Of a stretch of DNA of 64,000 nucleotides, positions 34,821-44,465 are shown piece by piece (within the stretch, counting starts at the first letter, position 1; every line of letters starts with the position of its first letter). The position numbers and the translations under genes are program-made. The DNA is from Alkalibacter mobilis (lineage in GTDB: Bacteria > Bacillota > Clostridia > Eubacteriales > Alkalibacteraceae). The notes beneath the pieces were generated by a model that was not told the origin of the DNA, made no database searches, and saw only the letters and a program-made list of their open reading frames with translations. The stretch is from the NCBI RefSeq assembly GCF_015594845.1, contig NZ_JADNRK010000001.1, positions 1 to 64,000 on the forward strand. Reading direction: 5' to 3'.

Positions 34821-36029
34821 TTAATTGCTTTTTATCTCTTCAATCGCTTTTAAGAATTGAGGATCTTTTGATATCTCGTACTCAGCGGAATAATAGTATT
34901 CCTGATCTATCTCCACTTCTATGTCCGGCACGATGCCTATACCATGAATATTCCTGCCGTTCGGCGTGAAATACTCTGAAACGGTGATCTTGTAACCTGT
35001 CCCGTCCTTCATATCGCTCATGCGTTGCACCACGCCCTTGCCAAATGAAGTAGTCCCAACAATAACCGCTTCTTTTGTATCTTGAAGGGCTCCGGCAAAA
35101 ATTTCCGAAGCGCTGGCAGACCCCTCGTTTATCAAAACTGCCATGGGCAAGTCCAATTTTTCATTGTCAGTCGATCGCTCATACTCCCTGTTGCCCTGTT
35201 TGTCCTCCGTATAAACTATTACCGATTCGCCCATGATCTTGTCAAGGACTTCAACAACTGAATCCATTATGCCACCAGGATTGTCCCTAAGATCAAATAC
35301 GATTCCTTCGACACCCTGTTTCATCAATTCATCCAGCTGAGAGGAAAATTCATCAAATGTATAAGATTCAAACTGCGATATCGATATATATCCGATATTT
35401 TCATAAATCATGCTGTCAACGCTTGTCATTATTATTTCTTCCCGAACAATTGTCTTCTCAACGGTTTCGCTGGTAGTTTTCTTGAGTACGGTCAGTGTCA
35501 CTTCCGTTCCCTCTTCACCTTTTATCAACGAAACCACTTCTTCAAGACTAAGACCGGAAATATCAAGCCCGTCAACCTTTAGGATCTTGTCTCCTGATGC
35601 CAGCCCTGACTTTTGGCCCGGCGATCCATCGATTGGAGACACTATTGTTACAACGTTGTTTTCATCAACAGTTACCACCACCCCTATGCCTACATAGCTG
35701 TTTTGCAGCTGTTCGACATAGGCCGAAAACTGCTCCTCATCGTAATAAGTGGTGTAAGGGTCATCCACTGCGTCAAACATGCCGTGCAAGGCGCCTTCCA
35801 AAAGAATTTTCTCATCTATGTCCTTATAATACGAAGTTTGGATCTGATTTTTCAAATATAAAAACTTGTTTATGTAGTCTGCAGTATGAGCATCCTTGGC
35901 TTGTACGATCACCTTGTTTCCGACTGCGATGTTTATCATGTTTGAAAAAATAAAAGTTGCAGCATTCGACACTATTATAAGTGCAATTACAAGCATGACA
36001 TACCATTTTTTATTGCGATTTTTATTCAT
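34821..36029 (-). CDS. ctpA: C-terminal processing peptidase (S41 family)
   Basis: A 402-residue exported protease with an N-terminal membrane anchor, a PDZ domain (about residues 95-180, GIGVVV and GLASGDKILKVDG), and an S41 catalytic core. The Ser in NEGSASASEIFAGALQD and Lys in SFGKGVVQ form the Ser-Lys dyad. The ATG at 36029 has GGAGAAATCAT; a longer frame lacks a site. It follows the M23-peptidase gene by about 130 bases. In related bacteria such CtpA/CtpB enzymes process cell-wall hydrolases or sporulation signals, so regulation of the neighbouring wall hydrolase is plausible. Confidence 0.94.
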   Translation of the reverse strand: MNKNRNKKWYVMLVIALIIVSNAATFIFSNMINIAVGNKVIVQAKDAHTADYINKFLYLKNQIQTSYYKDIDEKILLEGALHGMFDAVDDPYTTYYDEEQFSAYVEQLQNSYVGIGVVVTVDENNVVTIVSPIDGSPGQKSGLASGDKILKVDGLDISGLSLEEVVSLIKGEEGTEVTLTVLKKTTSETVEKTIVREEIIMTSVDSMIYENIGYISISQFESYTFDEFSSQLDELMKQGVEGIVFDLRDNPGGIMDSVVEVLDKIMGESVIVYTEDKQGNREYERSTDNEKLDLPMAVLINEGSASASEIFAGALQDTKEAVIVGTTSFGKGVVQRMSDMKDGTGYKITVSEYFTPNGRNIHGIGIVPDIEVEIDQEYYYSAEYEISKDPQFLKAIEEIKSN

Positions 36030-36102
36030 ATGATTTCTCCTCGACTGCAATTTGGCTTAGGTTATATTTTAACATAATATCTTTAAGTTTTATTAAGAAT
36101 AA

Positions 36103-36133
36103 ATAAAACTTTGACTCATTCGCCAAAGTTTTA
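36103..36133 (-). terminator. Terminator after the M23 peptidase gene
   Basis: ATAAAACTTTG and CAAAGTTTTAT form an 11-bp stem; ctpA may need its own promoter or read-through. Confidence 0.7.
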
Positions 36134-36156
36134 TCACTTTTATATAATTTACTTCG

Positions 36157-37308
36157 TTAAGGTGATACGTATCCCAAAGGATTTACAGTATTCCCGTTTA
36201 TGCGAATTTCAAAATGCAGATGTATACCTGTGGACAATCCGGTGGTTCCCACCTCACCTAAAGATGTTCCCGGGCTAACTTTTGTACCCACACCAACGTA
36301 TCTTTTCGCCAGATGCGCATAAACTGCCGATACTCTATTTCCATTTTCGTCAAGTCCCAAATCTATCGCTACCATATTTCCATAGCTGGAAGAATACCTT
36401 GAATCGATGACTTCACCAAAACCGATGGCGACTGCATCAAATCCCCTTCGCCCCTGGGTGCTAATATCTATTCCTGAATGAAATTTTCTATATCCGTATA
36501 TAGGGTGGATCCTATATCCGTATGGTGAACTTATCCTAGAAACTCCGGGTACAGGCCATAAATATTTACTGTTGAGTTTTTCATTGATATTTTGCTTTGA
36601 GAGAATCTCCGTTTTGATCTTGTTGGATTCTTGCTCGAGAGCTTTGCTCTCCTCTTCCAATAATCTTTGATTGCTTTTAAGCTCGCCTATCCTGCTTTCC
36701 CGGTTTACAACAACTTTGTTAAGGCTGGATTTTTTTTGTCTGGCTTCATTTTGCTTGGCGACTATCTTGTTTTTTTCATCCTCTACTTCGTCTTTCTTAG
36801 CAGATATTTCCTGTTCAATAGCCTCAAGCTCGGCAAAAATTGTCTGATCGTACTCTATGACAGTCTTTATCATGTCTATTTTAGATATAAGATCACCAAA
36901 ATCCTCTGCACTGAAGAGAACTTCCAGGTAACTGCTGTCACCGAACATATACATGACCCTGATCCGTTCATCCAAAACCTCTTTATACTCTATTCGCTTT
37001 TCTTCTGCGGCTTTCAGTTCTGCCTCCAACACTGCAAGCTTGCCTTCTATAACATTTATATCCTTTTGCAGGTCTTCTATCTCATCTTCTATAGCCGCAA
37101 TATCATCATTTAATTTTTGTATTTCCTTCATGACATCGCTTATGGATGCCTTTGTAAGATCTAGTTTTTCTTGTGTTTCAGCTTTTTTGTCTTCGATCGC
37201 ATCCAAATCTTCCTGCAGATCTTCAACCGTACTGGCTGTGATCGTCGATGAAAACATGGAAATACTGATTGCAAATGTCAGAAATATTACCAATAATTTT
37301 TTTTTCAA
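36157..37308 (-). CDS. EnvC/PcsB-like coiled-coil M23 murein hydrolase activator
   Basis: A 383-residue exported protein: signal peptide (KKKLLVIFLTFAISIS...), a long coiled coil (about residues 25-240, EDLQKDINVIEGK and similar), and a C-terminal M23/LytM domain with HSGID and HLHFEIR. Both zinc-ligand motifs are complete, so it can be catalytic, unlike EnvC. The TTG at 37308 is the likely start, since GGGGGG lies eight bases upstream; a longer frame starts before that site and overlaps ftsX. It follows ftsX as expected for an FtsEX-controlled hydrolase. Confidence 0.9.
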   Translation of the reverse strand: MKKKLLVIFLTFAISISMFSSTITASTVEDLQEDLDAIEDKKAETQEKLDLTKASISDVMKEIQKLNDDIAAIEDEIEDLQKDINVIEGKLAVLEAELKAAEEKRIEYKEVLDERIRVMYMFGDSSYLEVLFSAEDFGDLISKIDMIKTVIEYDQTIFAELEAIEQEISAKKDEVEDEKNKIVAKQNEARQKKSSLNKVVVNRESRIGELKSNQRLLEEESKALEQESNKIKTEILSKQNINEKLNSKYLWPVPGVSRISSPYGYRIHPIYGYRKFHSGIDISTQGRRGFDAVAIGFGEVIDSRYSSSYGNMVAIDLGLDENGNRVSAVYAHLAKRYVGVGTKVSPGTSLGEVGTTGLSTGIHLHFEIRINGNTVNPLGYVSP

Positions 37309-37322
37309 TACGATCCCCCCTA

Positions 37323-38219
37323 TCATACATCCAAAAATTTTGTGATAGAAAACAGGCTCCCTGCAGATCCCACCACAATTCCGTACAAAATAAAATACAA
37401 GGCAATTGAAGGCAGTATTTGACCGGGTTCGGCAAAGCTTATACCCATGAATAAAGTAGACTGCCCGGCAACTGCACCCAATAGATAATAATATAGGTTT
37501 CTCACTACCAAAATGGCTAAAATTGATCCAGACAAGCCAAGTATGGCACCTTCAATTATAAACGGTATCCTGATATACCAGTTTGTAGCTCCCACATATT
37601 TCATTATGCTTATTTCCTTGCGTCTCGAGTGAACCGTCAGCTTTATCGTGTTGTAAATTATGAACACCGATATGCCCGTAAGGATGACCAAAACCGCCAA
37701 GCTGAGCATATTGGTAAAATCGTTGAACTTCATTAAGGCATCAACATATCCTTCTCCGTAATTTACATAATCAACGCCTTCGAGTTCGAGCACGCTGTCG
37801 TTGACTTCTTTAATTCTTTCCGAATCATTTACTCTCAGTATAAATGACTCCGGAAGCGGATTGTCCTGTTCAAGCCCCTGCAGTATTCCCTTGTACTCTT
37901 CCAAATTTGTGGACATCTTATTTAAAGCATCTTCTTTTGATTCAAATCTGACTTCACTGATTCTGTCATCGGCCTTTAAAACTGTTTCCAAATCCGATTT
38001 TTGCTCTTCGGAAATATCTTCCAGAAGAAAAACTTTAAGTTCCAGTTGACTCTCCATGTCTGCAGTCATCTGCTGGATATTCAGTGCAATTACCAGGAAT
38101 ATCCCCAAAATGACCAGTGCAGCAATTACCGATATAACTGAAGCTATGCTCATCAAAGAATTTCTTTTGATGCTTCTTGCCGTATCTCTGAAAAAATATT
38201 TAAATGTATGTAGCTTCAC
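37323..38219 (-). CDS. ftsX: Cell division ABC-transporter-like protein FtsX
   Basis: A 298-residue membrane protein with the FtsX layout: N-terminal helix (KLHTFKYFFRDTARSIKRN), one membrane segment, an outside loop of about 120 residues, then three more membrane segments. It works with FtsE to turn on the periplasmic/external hydrolase downstream. The GTG at 38219 is preferred: it matches the family N-terminus and has AAAGGCGG eight bases upstream; the gene overlaps ftsE by 20 bases, showing translational coupling. Confidence 0.95.
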   Translation of the reverse strand: MKLHTFKYFFRDTARSIKRNSLMSIASVISVIAALVILGIFLVIALNIQQMTADMESQLELKVFLLEDISEEQKSDLETVLKADDRISEVRFESKEDALNKMSTNLEEYKGILQGLEQDNPLPESFILRVNDSERIKEVNDSVLELEGVDYVNYGEGYVDALMKFNDFTNMLSLAVLVILTGISVFIIYNTIKLTVHSRRKEISIMKYVGATNWYIRIPFIIEGAILGLSGSILAILVVRNLYYYLLGAVAGQSTLFMGISFAEPGQILPSIALYFILYGIVVGSAGSLFSITKFLDV

Positions 38220-38895
38220 AGTCGTATCCGCCTTTCTTATCACTGACGACCTTACCGCCATGAAGGGTTATAACTCTTGCCTGCATCATGTCTACGATAT
38301 CTCTGTCATGAGTAGCCATGATTATCGTGGTTCCCCTATCGTTTATTGCTTTTAAAAGTTTCATGATCCCCAAGGAAGTTCTTGGATCCAGATTTCCTGT
38401 GGGCTCATCACAAATTATTATTTTGGGATCATTAACTATTGCCCGGGCAATAGATACCCTCTGTTGTTCCCCACCTGACAATTGTTCGGGATAGTAGTTC
38501 ATCCTGTGAGTCAATCCAACCATGTTTAAAACTTCCGGCACCTTGACCTTTATGTCCTTGTGGGTTTTTTCGATTATTTCCATGGCATACGCCACGTTTT
38601 CGTAAACTGTCTTGTCAGTGAGCAATCTGTAATCCTGAAAAACTATGCCCAGTTTTCTTCTGTAAAAAGGAATTTCACGTTTTTTGAGCTTGGTTATATC
38701 GACATCTTCGATAAATATCCTGCCCTCCGTCGGATCTAATTCCTTCAAAATCATTTTGATCATCGTGGACTTTCCAGCTCCACTTTTACCTACTATAAAG
38801 ACAAAATCTCCAACACATATATCCAGACTAACATCTGAGAGAGCCAAGTGTTTGGTTTTGTCGTATATTTTATTTACTCTTTCGAACCTGATCAA
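38200..38895 (-). CDS. ftsE: Cell division ATP-binding protein FtsE
   Basis: A 231-residue ABC ATPase. Walker A GKSGAGKST, signature LSGGEQQRVSIARA, and Walker B IICDEPTGNLD are present. The TTG at 38895 is selected because GGAGG lies seven bases upstream and it gives the standard family start (LIRFERVNK); the longer ATG frame begins before that site. Drives FtsX conformational change at the septum, coupling ATP use to wall hydrolysis. Confidence 0.97.
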   Translation of the reverse strand: MIRFERVNKIYDKTKHLALSDVSLDICVGDFVFIVGKSGAGKSTMIKMILKELDPTEGRIFIEDVDITKLKKREIPFYRRKLGIVFQDYRLLTDKTVYENVAYAMEIIEKTHKDIKVKVPEVLNMVGLTHRMNYYPEQLSGGEQQRVSIARAIVNDPKIIICDEPTGNLDPRTSLGIMKLLKAINDRGTTIIMATHDRDIVDMMQARVITLHGGKVVSDKKGGYDCEATYI

Positions 38896-39004
38896 TCTTT
38901 TACCTCCAAATTTGTCTTGCATTTGTAAACATCTTGTAACACACTAGATATTATATCAGAATAACAAGTATATAAAAACCGTTACTTGCACATTTAAGAA
39001 ATAA

Positions 39005-39035
39005 AAAATAGGTATCTCATCGGAGATACCTACAT
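39005..39035 (-). terminator. Terminator after the PG-binding gene
   Basis: TAGGTATCTC and GAGATACCTA form a strong stem with a short loop, followed by six T on the minus strand. It separates the PG-binding gene from ftsE. Confidence 0.85.
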
Positions 39036-39069
39036 TTTTGGAAATATATTTCATAAATGTTTATTTATG

Positions 39070-39936
39070 TCAATCATTTTGCTTTTCTTCAATCATTTCA
39101 ATGGTTTCAGGATCCAATCTTCCATTGGTGTCAAGAGCATTGTCCGTCTGAAAACTTATTACAGCCTGATAGGTTACAGTGCCGAAAATACCGTTTGGCT
39201 CACCAATTTCATATCCCAGTAGATCCAGTTTCTTTTGAAGTTCGAGGATCTCGTCTCCCCTTTTGCCGGTCTTATATGTTAGTGATTCCCCAAGAAGAGA
39301 ATCCTGTGTGATTTGATCCAATTCTCCGGAAATTTCGATGTCTCTGTCTTCTTGGTATTCTTTAACAGCTTCTTTTGTGAGGTTGCCGAATATCCCATCA
39401 GGATACTGGCTGAGATAATCCATATAGTACAGGATTTTTTGAAATCCAAGGATCTCGTCTCCTTTTTTGCCCGTGGCATAGATGATTTTTTCTGCATCAA
39501 GAGAGTCCATGGTTTCCTTGTCGAGTGCGCCTGTTTCATCAAAACCTTTATCAGCTTGGTAAGCCAACACAGCCTCTTTCGTTCCGGTCTGGAAATTTCC
39601 ATCGGGCACGAAATCAGAGTAATCCAAGTAGTACAATATCTTTTGGTATCGATGAATTTCTTCGCCTGACGAGCCTTCGGAGTATATGATCTCCTCCTGC
39701 AATTCACCGTCATCTTGAGATTCTTTTGAATCAGAATCTTCATTTTCATCCTCTACTTCGGTCCCTTGATCCGACAAAGCGTATTTATCGTAAAATGCCA
39801 GTTTCATTTGGTCGCTGGAAAGGCTCAATCCATTAAGTTTGTTATCGATTATGTTTTTTCCTTCAAATGACGATGAAAGTGACAACAAAAACAAAAATAT
39901 CAAACAGTATAGAAAAATCTTCCTTACAACTCTCAT
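39070..39936 (-). CDS. Secreted protein with three peptidoglycan-binding domains
   Basis: A 288-residue protein with a signal peptide (about residues 1-25), an acidic linker (about 60-85, rich in Glu/Asp/Ser), and three PG_binding_1 domains each marked by GxxGxEI...FQKILYYLDY or related and a PDGxFGxxT motif. No catalytic domain is present. It would bind peptidoglycan outside the cell. It lies directly upstream of ftsE but has its own terminator, so any link to the FtsEX system is by location only. Confidence 0.85.
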   Translation of the reverse strand: MRVVRKIFLYCLIFLFLLSLSSSFEGKNIIDNKLNGLSLSSDQMKLAFYDKYALSDQGTEVEDENEDSDSKESQDDGELQEEIIYSEGSSGEEIHRYQKILYYLDYSDFVPDGNFQTGTKEAVLAYQADKGFDETGALDKETMDSLDAEKIIYATGKKGDEILGFQKILYYMDYLSQYPDGIFGNLTKEAVKEYQEDRDIEISGELDQITQDSLLGESLTYKTGKRGDEILELQKKLDLLGYEIGEPNGIFGTVTYQAVISFQTDNALDTNGRLDPETIEMIEEKQND

Positions 39937-40003
39937 ATATCTGTCTCCTCTGAATGTTATTGTTTAATTCTATCAATATTTACGCATCAAATCAAGAATC
40001 ATA

Positions 40004-41707
40004 TTACGATTCAGTCACCCAAACCATTTCATTTTTGTTTTCAAGGCTTTCTTTTTTTGATTTGTAAAATAACGCAGTCCCAACTTTTCCCGGACGTAAT
40101 TCAAAATCTTCAAAATGGACTCTCTTGTAAATCTCTTTAGGCGTCATGCCTGTGAATTCCGGAATGTAATATTCTACAAATTCCTGTTCTTTCAACATTT
40201 CGAATGCAGTCTCCTTGTTAAAAGTACCTTTTTTTAGAAAAATCGGCAATGGCCATTTGGCAGAAATCAAGTAATCCATTCTCAGGAGATTATCTGTCAG
40301 ATTTTCGTTATAGCCTTTTATTGCTAGAAAATCTTTGAATATTTCGTATGTCTTGTCCTTGCTTACACCGTTGTTGAAATACCCTTTTTCATCCCAATGC
40401 CTGGCCAGATCTCTAAAAAACATAAATGGAGTCTCATTTTCAGATTCAAATACCATCTCCAAAGTGTTTCGGAAGTTTCCCGTATTGTAATATCTTTCGA
40501 AGACCTCTTCCAATTTTTCAAGCAGCAGCAGATCTTCATAACTCATATGATCGTTGCATAAAACCTGGTATGGAGAATATCCCCTGTATTTGTACCCGTG
40601 CTTTTTCACAAGATCCATCATGGGTGATCCCTTCAGTATCTTTAAAAATCCAAGTTGGAGCATGTGGGGCTTTAAATCTATTATTTCATTGAATGAATGG
40701 GCAAAATCATCCAAATCCTCAAGAGGCAGTCCTGCGATCAAATCCAGATGAACGTGGACATTGTTGAATGACAGGATCCGTTTTACATTGTTCTTTATTT
40801 TATCAACATCAGACACTCTGTTTATCTCATTTAAAGTTTTCCGGTTTACCGATTGAACTCCAGCTTCCAGCTGGATTGTTCCCGGGGGTGCCTTTGAAAG
40901 GATCTCAATGGATTCTTCATCCAACAGATCCGCAGCCACTTCGAAATGAAAATTAGTGCTCGCATTATTTTCAATTAAAAACTTAAATATTTCCTTGGAA
41001 CGATGGCTTTTGCAATTGAATGTTCGATCCACAAACTTGACCTGCTTTACCCCGGAATTTATAAAGAAAGCCAATTCTTCCTTCACCATATCCAGGTTTT
41101 TGAATCTTAATTTCTTATCGACGGACGACATGCAATATGCACATGAAAACGGGCAGCCTCTACTGCTTTCATAGTAAATTATCCTATTTTCAAGGTTCTC
41201 GATATCAACAAGTCCATATGCAGGTTTCAACGTATTCATGTCTAAAATGTCGATCCCTCCATTTACATGTATTTTCCCATCCATTAAATATGCTATCTGA
41301 TTTATTTTACTTAAATCGGAATCAGAAACCAAGGCTCTCAGGATATTTTGAAATACTATTTCACCCTCTCCCATCGCCAAAATATCCGCTCCCGTTCTAA
41401 TCAATTCCTCTTTCGGATTGAAAGAGACTTCCGGCCCGCCAATTACAACTATAGAGTTCGGCATAACTTTTTTCAGATCCGAGATTATCCTGATGGTTTG
41501 ATCCACATTCCATATATATATGGAAAAAGCGTACACTTGAGCTTTTTCCTCAACCAATCTGCCCAAAATTTGTTCAAGGCGATCGTTGATGGTAAATTCG
41601 CAAATGTGTACGCTTGTATCATTCACATCACAATTTTCTTTTAAGGATCTGACAGCAAGATTCGTGTGTATGTACTTGGAATTTAAACTTGCAAGAACAA
41701 CTTTCAT
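40004..41707 (-). CDS. B12-binding-domain radical SAM protein (DUF4080)
   Basis: A 567-residue enzyme of the family with an N-terminal cobalamin-binding-like domain (about 1-130), a radical SAM core with the 4Fe-4S motif CPFSCAYC, and a C-terminal DUF4080 domain of about 170 residues. The start MKVVLASLNSKYIHTNLA is the DUF4080 signature. The cobalamin motif DxHxxG is not clear, so B12 binding is uncertain. Widespread in anaerobes, substrate unknown. Start ATG has AAAGGATAAAGATC. Confidence 0.88.
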   Translation of the reverse strand: MKVVLASLNSKYIHTNLAVRSLKENCDVNDTSVHICEFTINDRLEQILGRLVEEKAQVYAFSIYIWNVDQTIRIISDLKKVMPNSIVVIGGPEVSFNPKEELIRTGADILAMGEGEIVFQNILRALVSDSDLSKINQIAYLMDGKIHVNGGIDILDMNTLKPAYGLVDIENLENRIIYYESSRGCPFSCAYCMSSVDKKLRFKNLDMVKEELAFFINSGVKQVKFVDRTFNCKSHRSKEIFKFLIENNASTNFHFEVAADLLDEESIEILSKAPPGTIQLEAGVQSVNRKTLNEINRVSDVDKIKNNVKRILSFNNVHVHLDLIAGLPLEDLDDFAHSFNEIIDLKPHMLQLGFLKILKGSPMMDLVKKHGYKYRGYSPYQVLCNDHMSYEDLLLLEKLEEVFERYYNTGNFRNTLEMVFESENETPFMFFRDLARHWDEKGYFNNGVSKDKTYEIFKDFLAIKGYNENLTDNLLRMDYLISAKWPLPIFLKKGTFNKETAFEMLKEQEFVEYYIPEFTGMTPKEIYKRVHFEDFELRPGKVGTALFYKSKKESLENKNEMVWVTES

Positions 41708-41744
41708 GATCTTTATCCTTTTCTTTGTGAATAAGTTTATATTA

Positions 41745-43718
41745 TTATAGTATTTCTTTGATTTTTCCTACCAAGTTGTCAACATTGAATCCGTAATTGT
41801 GGATTACTTCTTCTCCTTTAGCGCTGGCGCCAAATTTATCGATGGCCAGATATGTACCTTTGCTACCTACAAATTCAGCCCATCCGAATGATGAACCCAT
41901 TTCTACAGAAATCCGGCTTTCAACTTCCTTCGGAAGGATCGACTCCATATACTCGGATGATTGTTGCTTGAATCTGAACATTGAAGGCATGGATACGACT
42001 CTTACGTCGATTTTTTCATCCCAAAGGACTTTTTGTGCATCCAACGCCAAACTAACTTCACTTCCGGTTGCTATCAAAATTGCCTGAGCCTTATCTTTTT
42101 CAGGCGATATCACATAAGCTCCTTTTTCAACTCCCTCGAAACTTGCATTATCCAAGGTGGGTACGTTTTGTCTTGTGAACAGGATGGAGGTTGGTGTCTT
42201 GTCAGATTCCAATGCCAGTTTCCATGCTGCCTTGACTTCATTTGCATCGGCTGGTCTTAATACATCCATATTCGGCATTGCTCTAAGTCCTGCAAGCTGT
42301 TCGATAGGCTCGTGAGTAGGACCGTCTTCTCCGACAGCCACACTGTCGTGTGTAAATGCAAATATTGAACCGATACCCATAAGTGCAGACAACCTCATTG
42401 CAGGTTTCATGTAATCGCTGAAAATGAAAAATCCTCCTGCGAATCCTTTAAGACCGTGCAATACCAATCCGTTTACGATAGCAGCCATGGCATGCTCTCT
42501 TACTCCGAAATTGATATTTCTTCCTGCAGGGTTTTCAGGACCGAAGTCTCCGTCGATTCCTTTTACTTTGGTTGAAGACGCCAAATCTGCGCTTCCGCCT
42601 ATCAAAAGTGGATTGCTGTTTTGCAATAATTTAAGAATGTCTCCGGATGATGCTCTAGTTGCCAAGGAATCTCCCGGTGTGTATTGTGAAAATATTTCAT
42701 CGTAATCTACATCGATATTCTTTCCATTGATCAAAGCATCGATTATTTTTGCTTCTTCTGGATTATTGTCGCAGTATTCCTTTACGACCTTGTTCCAGTC
42801 TTCGTATTTTTTTATTCCCTTTATCTCATTTGCCGCTTTGAAATCATCGTAAACTTCCTGCGGTATATCAAATGGTTCTTTTTCCCAGCCTAAAGTCTCT
42901 CTTGCGACTTTGGTGTTTTCTTCCCCTAATGGATTACCGTGAGTAGCACTTGTTCCCGCTTGCGGCGAGCCAAATCCAATAACTGTTTTTACTTCGATCA
43001 ATGTTGGTCTGCCTTGATTTTTCTTGGCTTCATCAATGGCAGCAGAGATATCATCTACATTTTCTCCGTCCTTTACTAGAATATAATTCCAGTTCATGGC
43101 TTTGAATTTTTCTGCAACATTATCTATATTTGCCATCTTTACCGGTCCGTCAAGTTGGATGTCGTTAGAGTCGAACAAAACTATCAATTTTTCAAGACCC
43201 AAATGTCCCGCCAATGAAACAGCTTCCATGGCAACTCCCTCTTGAAGGTCTCCATCTCCACACAGTACGTATGTATGATGATCCATAACGGCAACTCCGT
43301 CTTTATTTAATTTTGCTCCAAGATATTTTTCTGCAACTGCCATTCCCACAGCCATGGAAATACCTTGTCCCAAAGGTCCTGTAGTCGCTTCTATTCCTTC
43401 AGTGTGTCCAAACTCAGGATGTCCCGGTGTCTTTGATCCCCATTGTCTGAAATTTTTCAATTCGTCCATGGAAAGATCGTAACCTGCCAAATGTAGAGTT
43501 GAGTATATCAAGGCAGAACCGTGACCTGCTGATAAAACAAATCTGTCTCTGTCGATCCAGTTTGGATTTTGCGGATTGTAGGAAAGGTGTTTTGTAAAAA
43601 CCGTATACATTGTAGGTGCTGCGCCTAAAACTATACCCGGGTGTCCACTGTTTGCCTTGTTGACCATGTCCACTCCAAGCATTCTAACCGCATTAACTGA
43701 CTGCATTTCTTTTGACAT
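41745..43718 (-). CDS. tkt: Transketolase
   Basis: A 657-residue full-length TPP-dependent transketolase moving two-carbon units between sugar phosphates in the pentose phosphate pathway. TPP-binding GDGDLQEGVAMEA (N-terminal domain) and catalytic HDSVAVGEDGPTHEP are intact. Many Clostridia instead have two split subunits; here it is one chain. ATG has AGAAGGTAATGTTTA. A 37-base gap to the radical SAM gene suggests partial co-transcription. The 155 bases upstream show no clear regulatory structure. Confidence 0.97.
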   Translation of the reverse strand: MSKEMQSVNAVRMLGVDMVNKANSGHPGIVLGAAPTMYTVFTKHLSYNPQNPNWIDRDRFVLSAGHGSALIYSTLHLAGYDLSMDELKNFRQWGSKTPGHPEFGHTEGIEATTGPLGQGISMAVGMAVAEKYLGAKLNKDGVAVMDHHTYVLCGDGDLQEGVAMEAVSLAGHLGLEKLIVLFDSNDIQLDGPVKMANIDNVAEKFKAMNWNYILVKDGENVDDISAAIDEAKKNQGRPTLIEVKTVIGFGSPQAGTSATHGNPLGEENTKVARETLGWEKEPFDIPQEVYDDFKAANEIKGIKKYEDWNKVVKEYCDNNPEEAKIIDALINGKNIDVDYDEIFSQYTPGDSLATRASSGDILKLLQNSNPLLIGGSADLASSTKVKGIDGDFGPENPAGRNINFGVREHAMAAIVNGLVLHGLKGFAGGFFIFSDYMKPAMRLSALMGIGSIFAFTHDSVAVGEDGPTHEPIEQLAGLRAMPNMDVLRPADANEVKAAWKLALESDKTPTSILFTRQNVPTLDNASFEGVEKGAYVISPEKDKAQAILIATGSEVSLALDAQKVLWDEKIDVRVVSMPSMFRFKQQSSEYMESILPKEVESRISVEMGSSFGWAEFVGSKGTYLAIDKFGASAKGEEVIHNYGFNVDNLVGKIKEIL

Positions 43719-43873
43719 TAAACATTACCTTCTTTCATTTTTTATTACCCCTGATATTTGTTGCTCCCCTAAAATGTATATTACATAACTGTAAATTCAT
43801 AAGTTGTTGAGAATACCATTCTACAATAGGATATAATTAAAAACAAGACTTGAACAATAATTAACTTGGAACT

Positions 43874-44449
43874 TTAGTCCCCGTATTTATAGTTCCACAA
43901 CTTTTTTTTGGACAATGAGGCGGCCACAGCTCCCGCTTTTATGGCCATCCTTATTTCAGCTTCTTCGGTCATCAGACCACCTGTTATTATCGGAATATCC
44001 ACTCTGTTTTTTATTGCTCTGATTACTTTTGGGGCTATTCCCGGCATAATTTCGATGGCATCTGGTTTTGTCTGCCTCGCCATGTTTATGGCTGAGGCGA
44101 TGGAAGTGGTGTCTATTAGGAACATCCTCTGTATAGTATTCATTTCAAGTTTTTTTGCCTTTGCAATCAAGTTCTTTCTGGTAGTTATGATCCCTGTAGG
44201 ATCAGCAGTCTGTTTTAAGTATTCCAGAGCATCGTCATCCTGAGCCAAACCGCCGATCAAATCAAAGTGAATAAACGAATATTTTCCCCTGTCCTTTGCA
44301 GCGTTGATTTTTTCTTTGTAATCTGAAATATTTGCTTCCAGAACAAAAATTATCCTTGCTTCGCTCTCCAAGGCATCCTTAAATTGGTCCTTTGTCCTGC
44401 AAGCGGGTATTATGGGATAATCCTTCAATACTTCTCTTATATCTTCCAC
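43874..44449 (-). CDS. glpP: Glycerol-3-phosphate-responsive antiterminator family
   Basis: A 191-residue protein of the GlpP family, a TIM-barrel-like RNA-binding antiterminator that in B. subtilis binds glycerol-3-phosphate and glpD mRNA leader. Conserved parts are PIIPACRT, FIHFDLIGGLAQDD, IMPGIAPKVI and ITGGLM. The GTG at 44449 is chosen: GGAG lies eight bases upstream and it matches the family N-terminus; longer frames overlap ychF by 44 bases. No glpF, glpK or glpD gene is nearby, so its target is elsewhere. Confidence 0.87.
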   Translation of the reverse strand: MEDIREVLKDYPIIPACRTKDQFKDALESEARIIFVLEANISDYKEKINAAKDRGKYSFIHFDLIGGLAQDDDALEYLKQTADPTGIITTRKNLIAKAKKLEMNTIQRMFLIDTTSIASAINMARQTKPDAIEIMPGIAPKVIRAIKNRVDIPIITGGLMTEEAEIRMAIKAGAVAASLSKKKLWNYKYGD

Positions 44450-44465
44450 TTTATCAACTCCAAAT

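Noticed and set aside
36667-37113. Plus-strand 148-codon frame in the M23 peptidase gene
   Set aside because: It is the reverse of the coiled-coil region; hydrophobic runs come from reversed charged codons.
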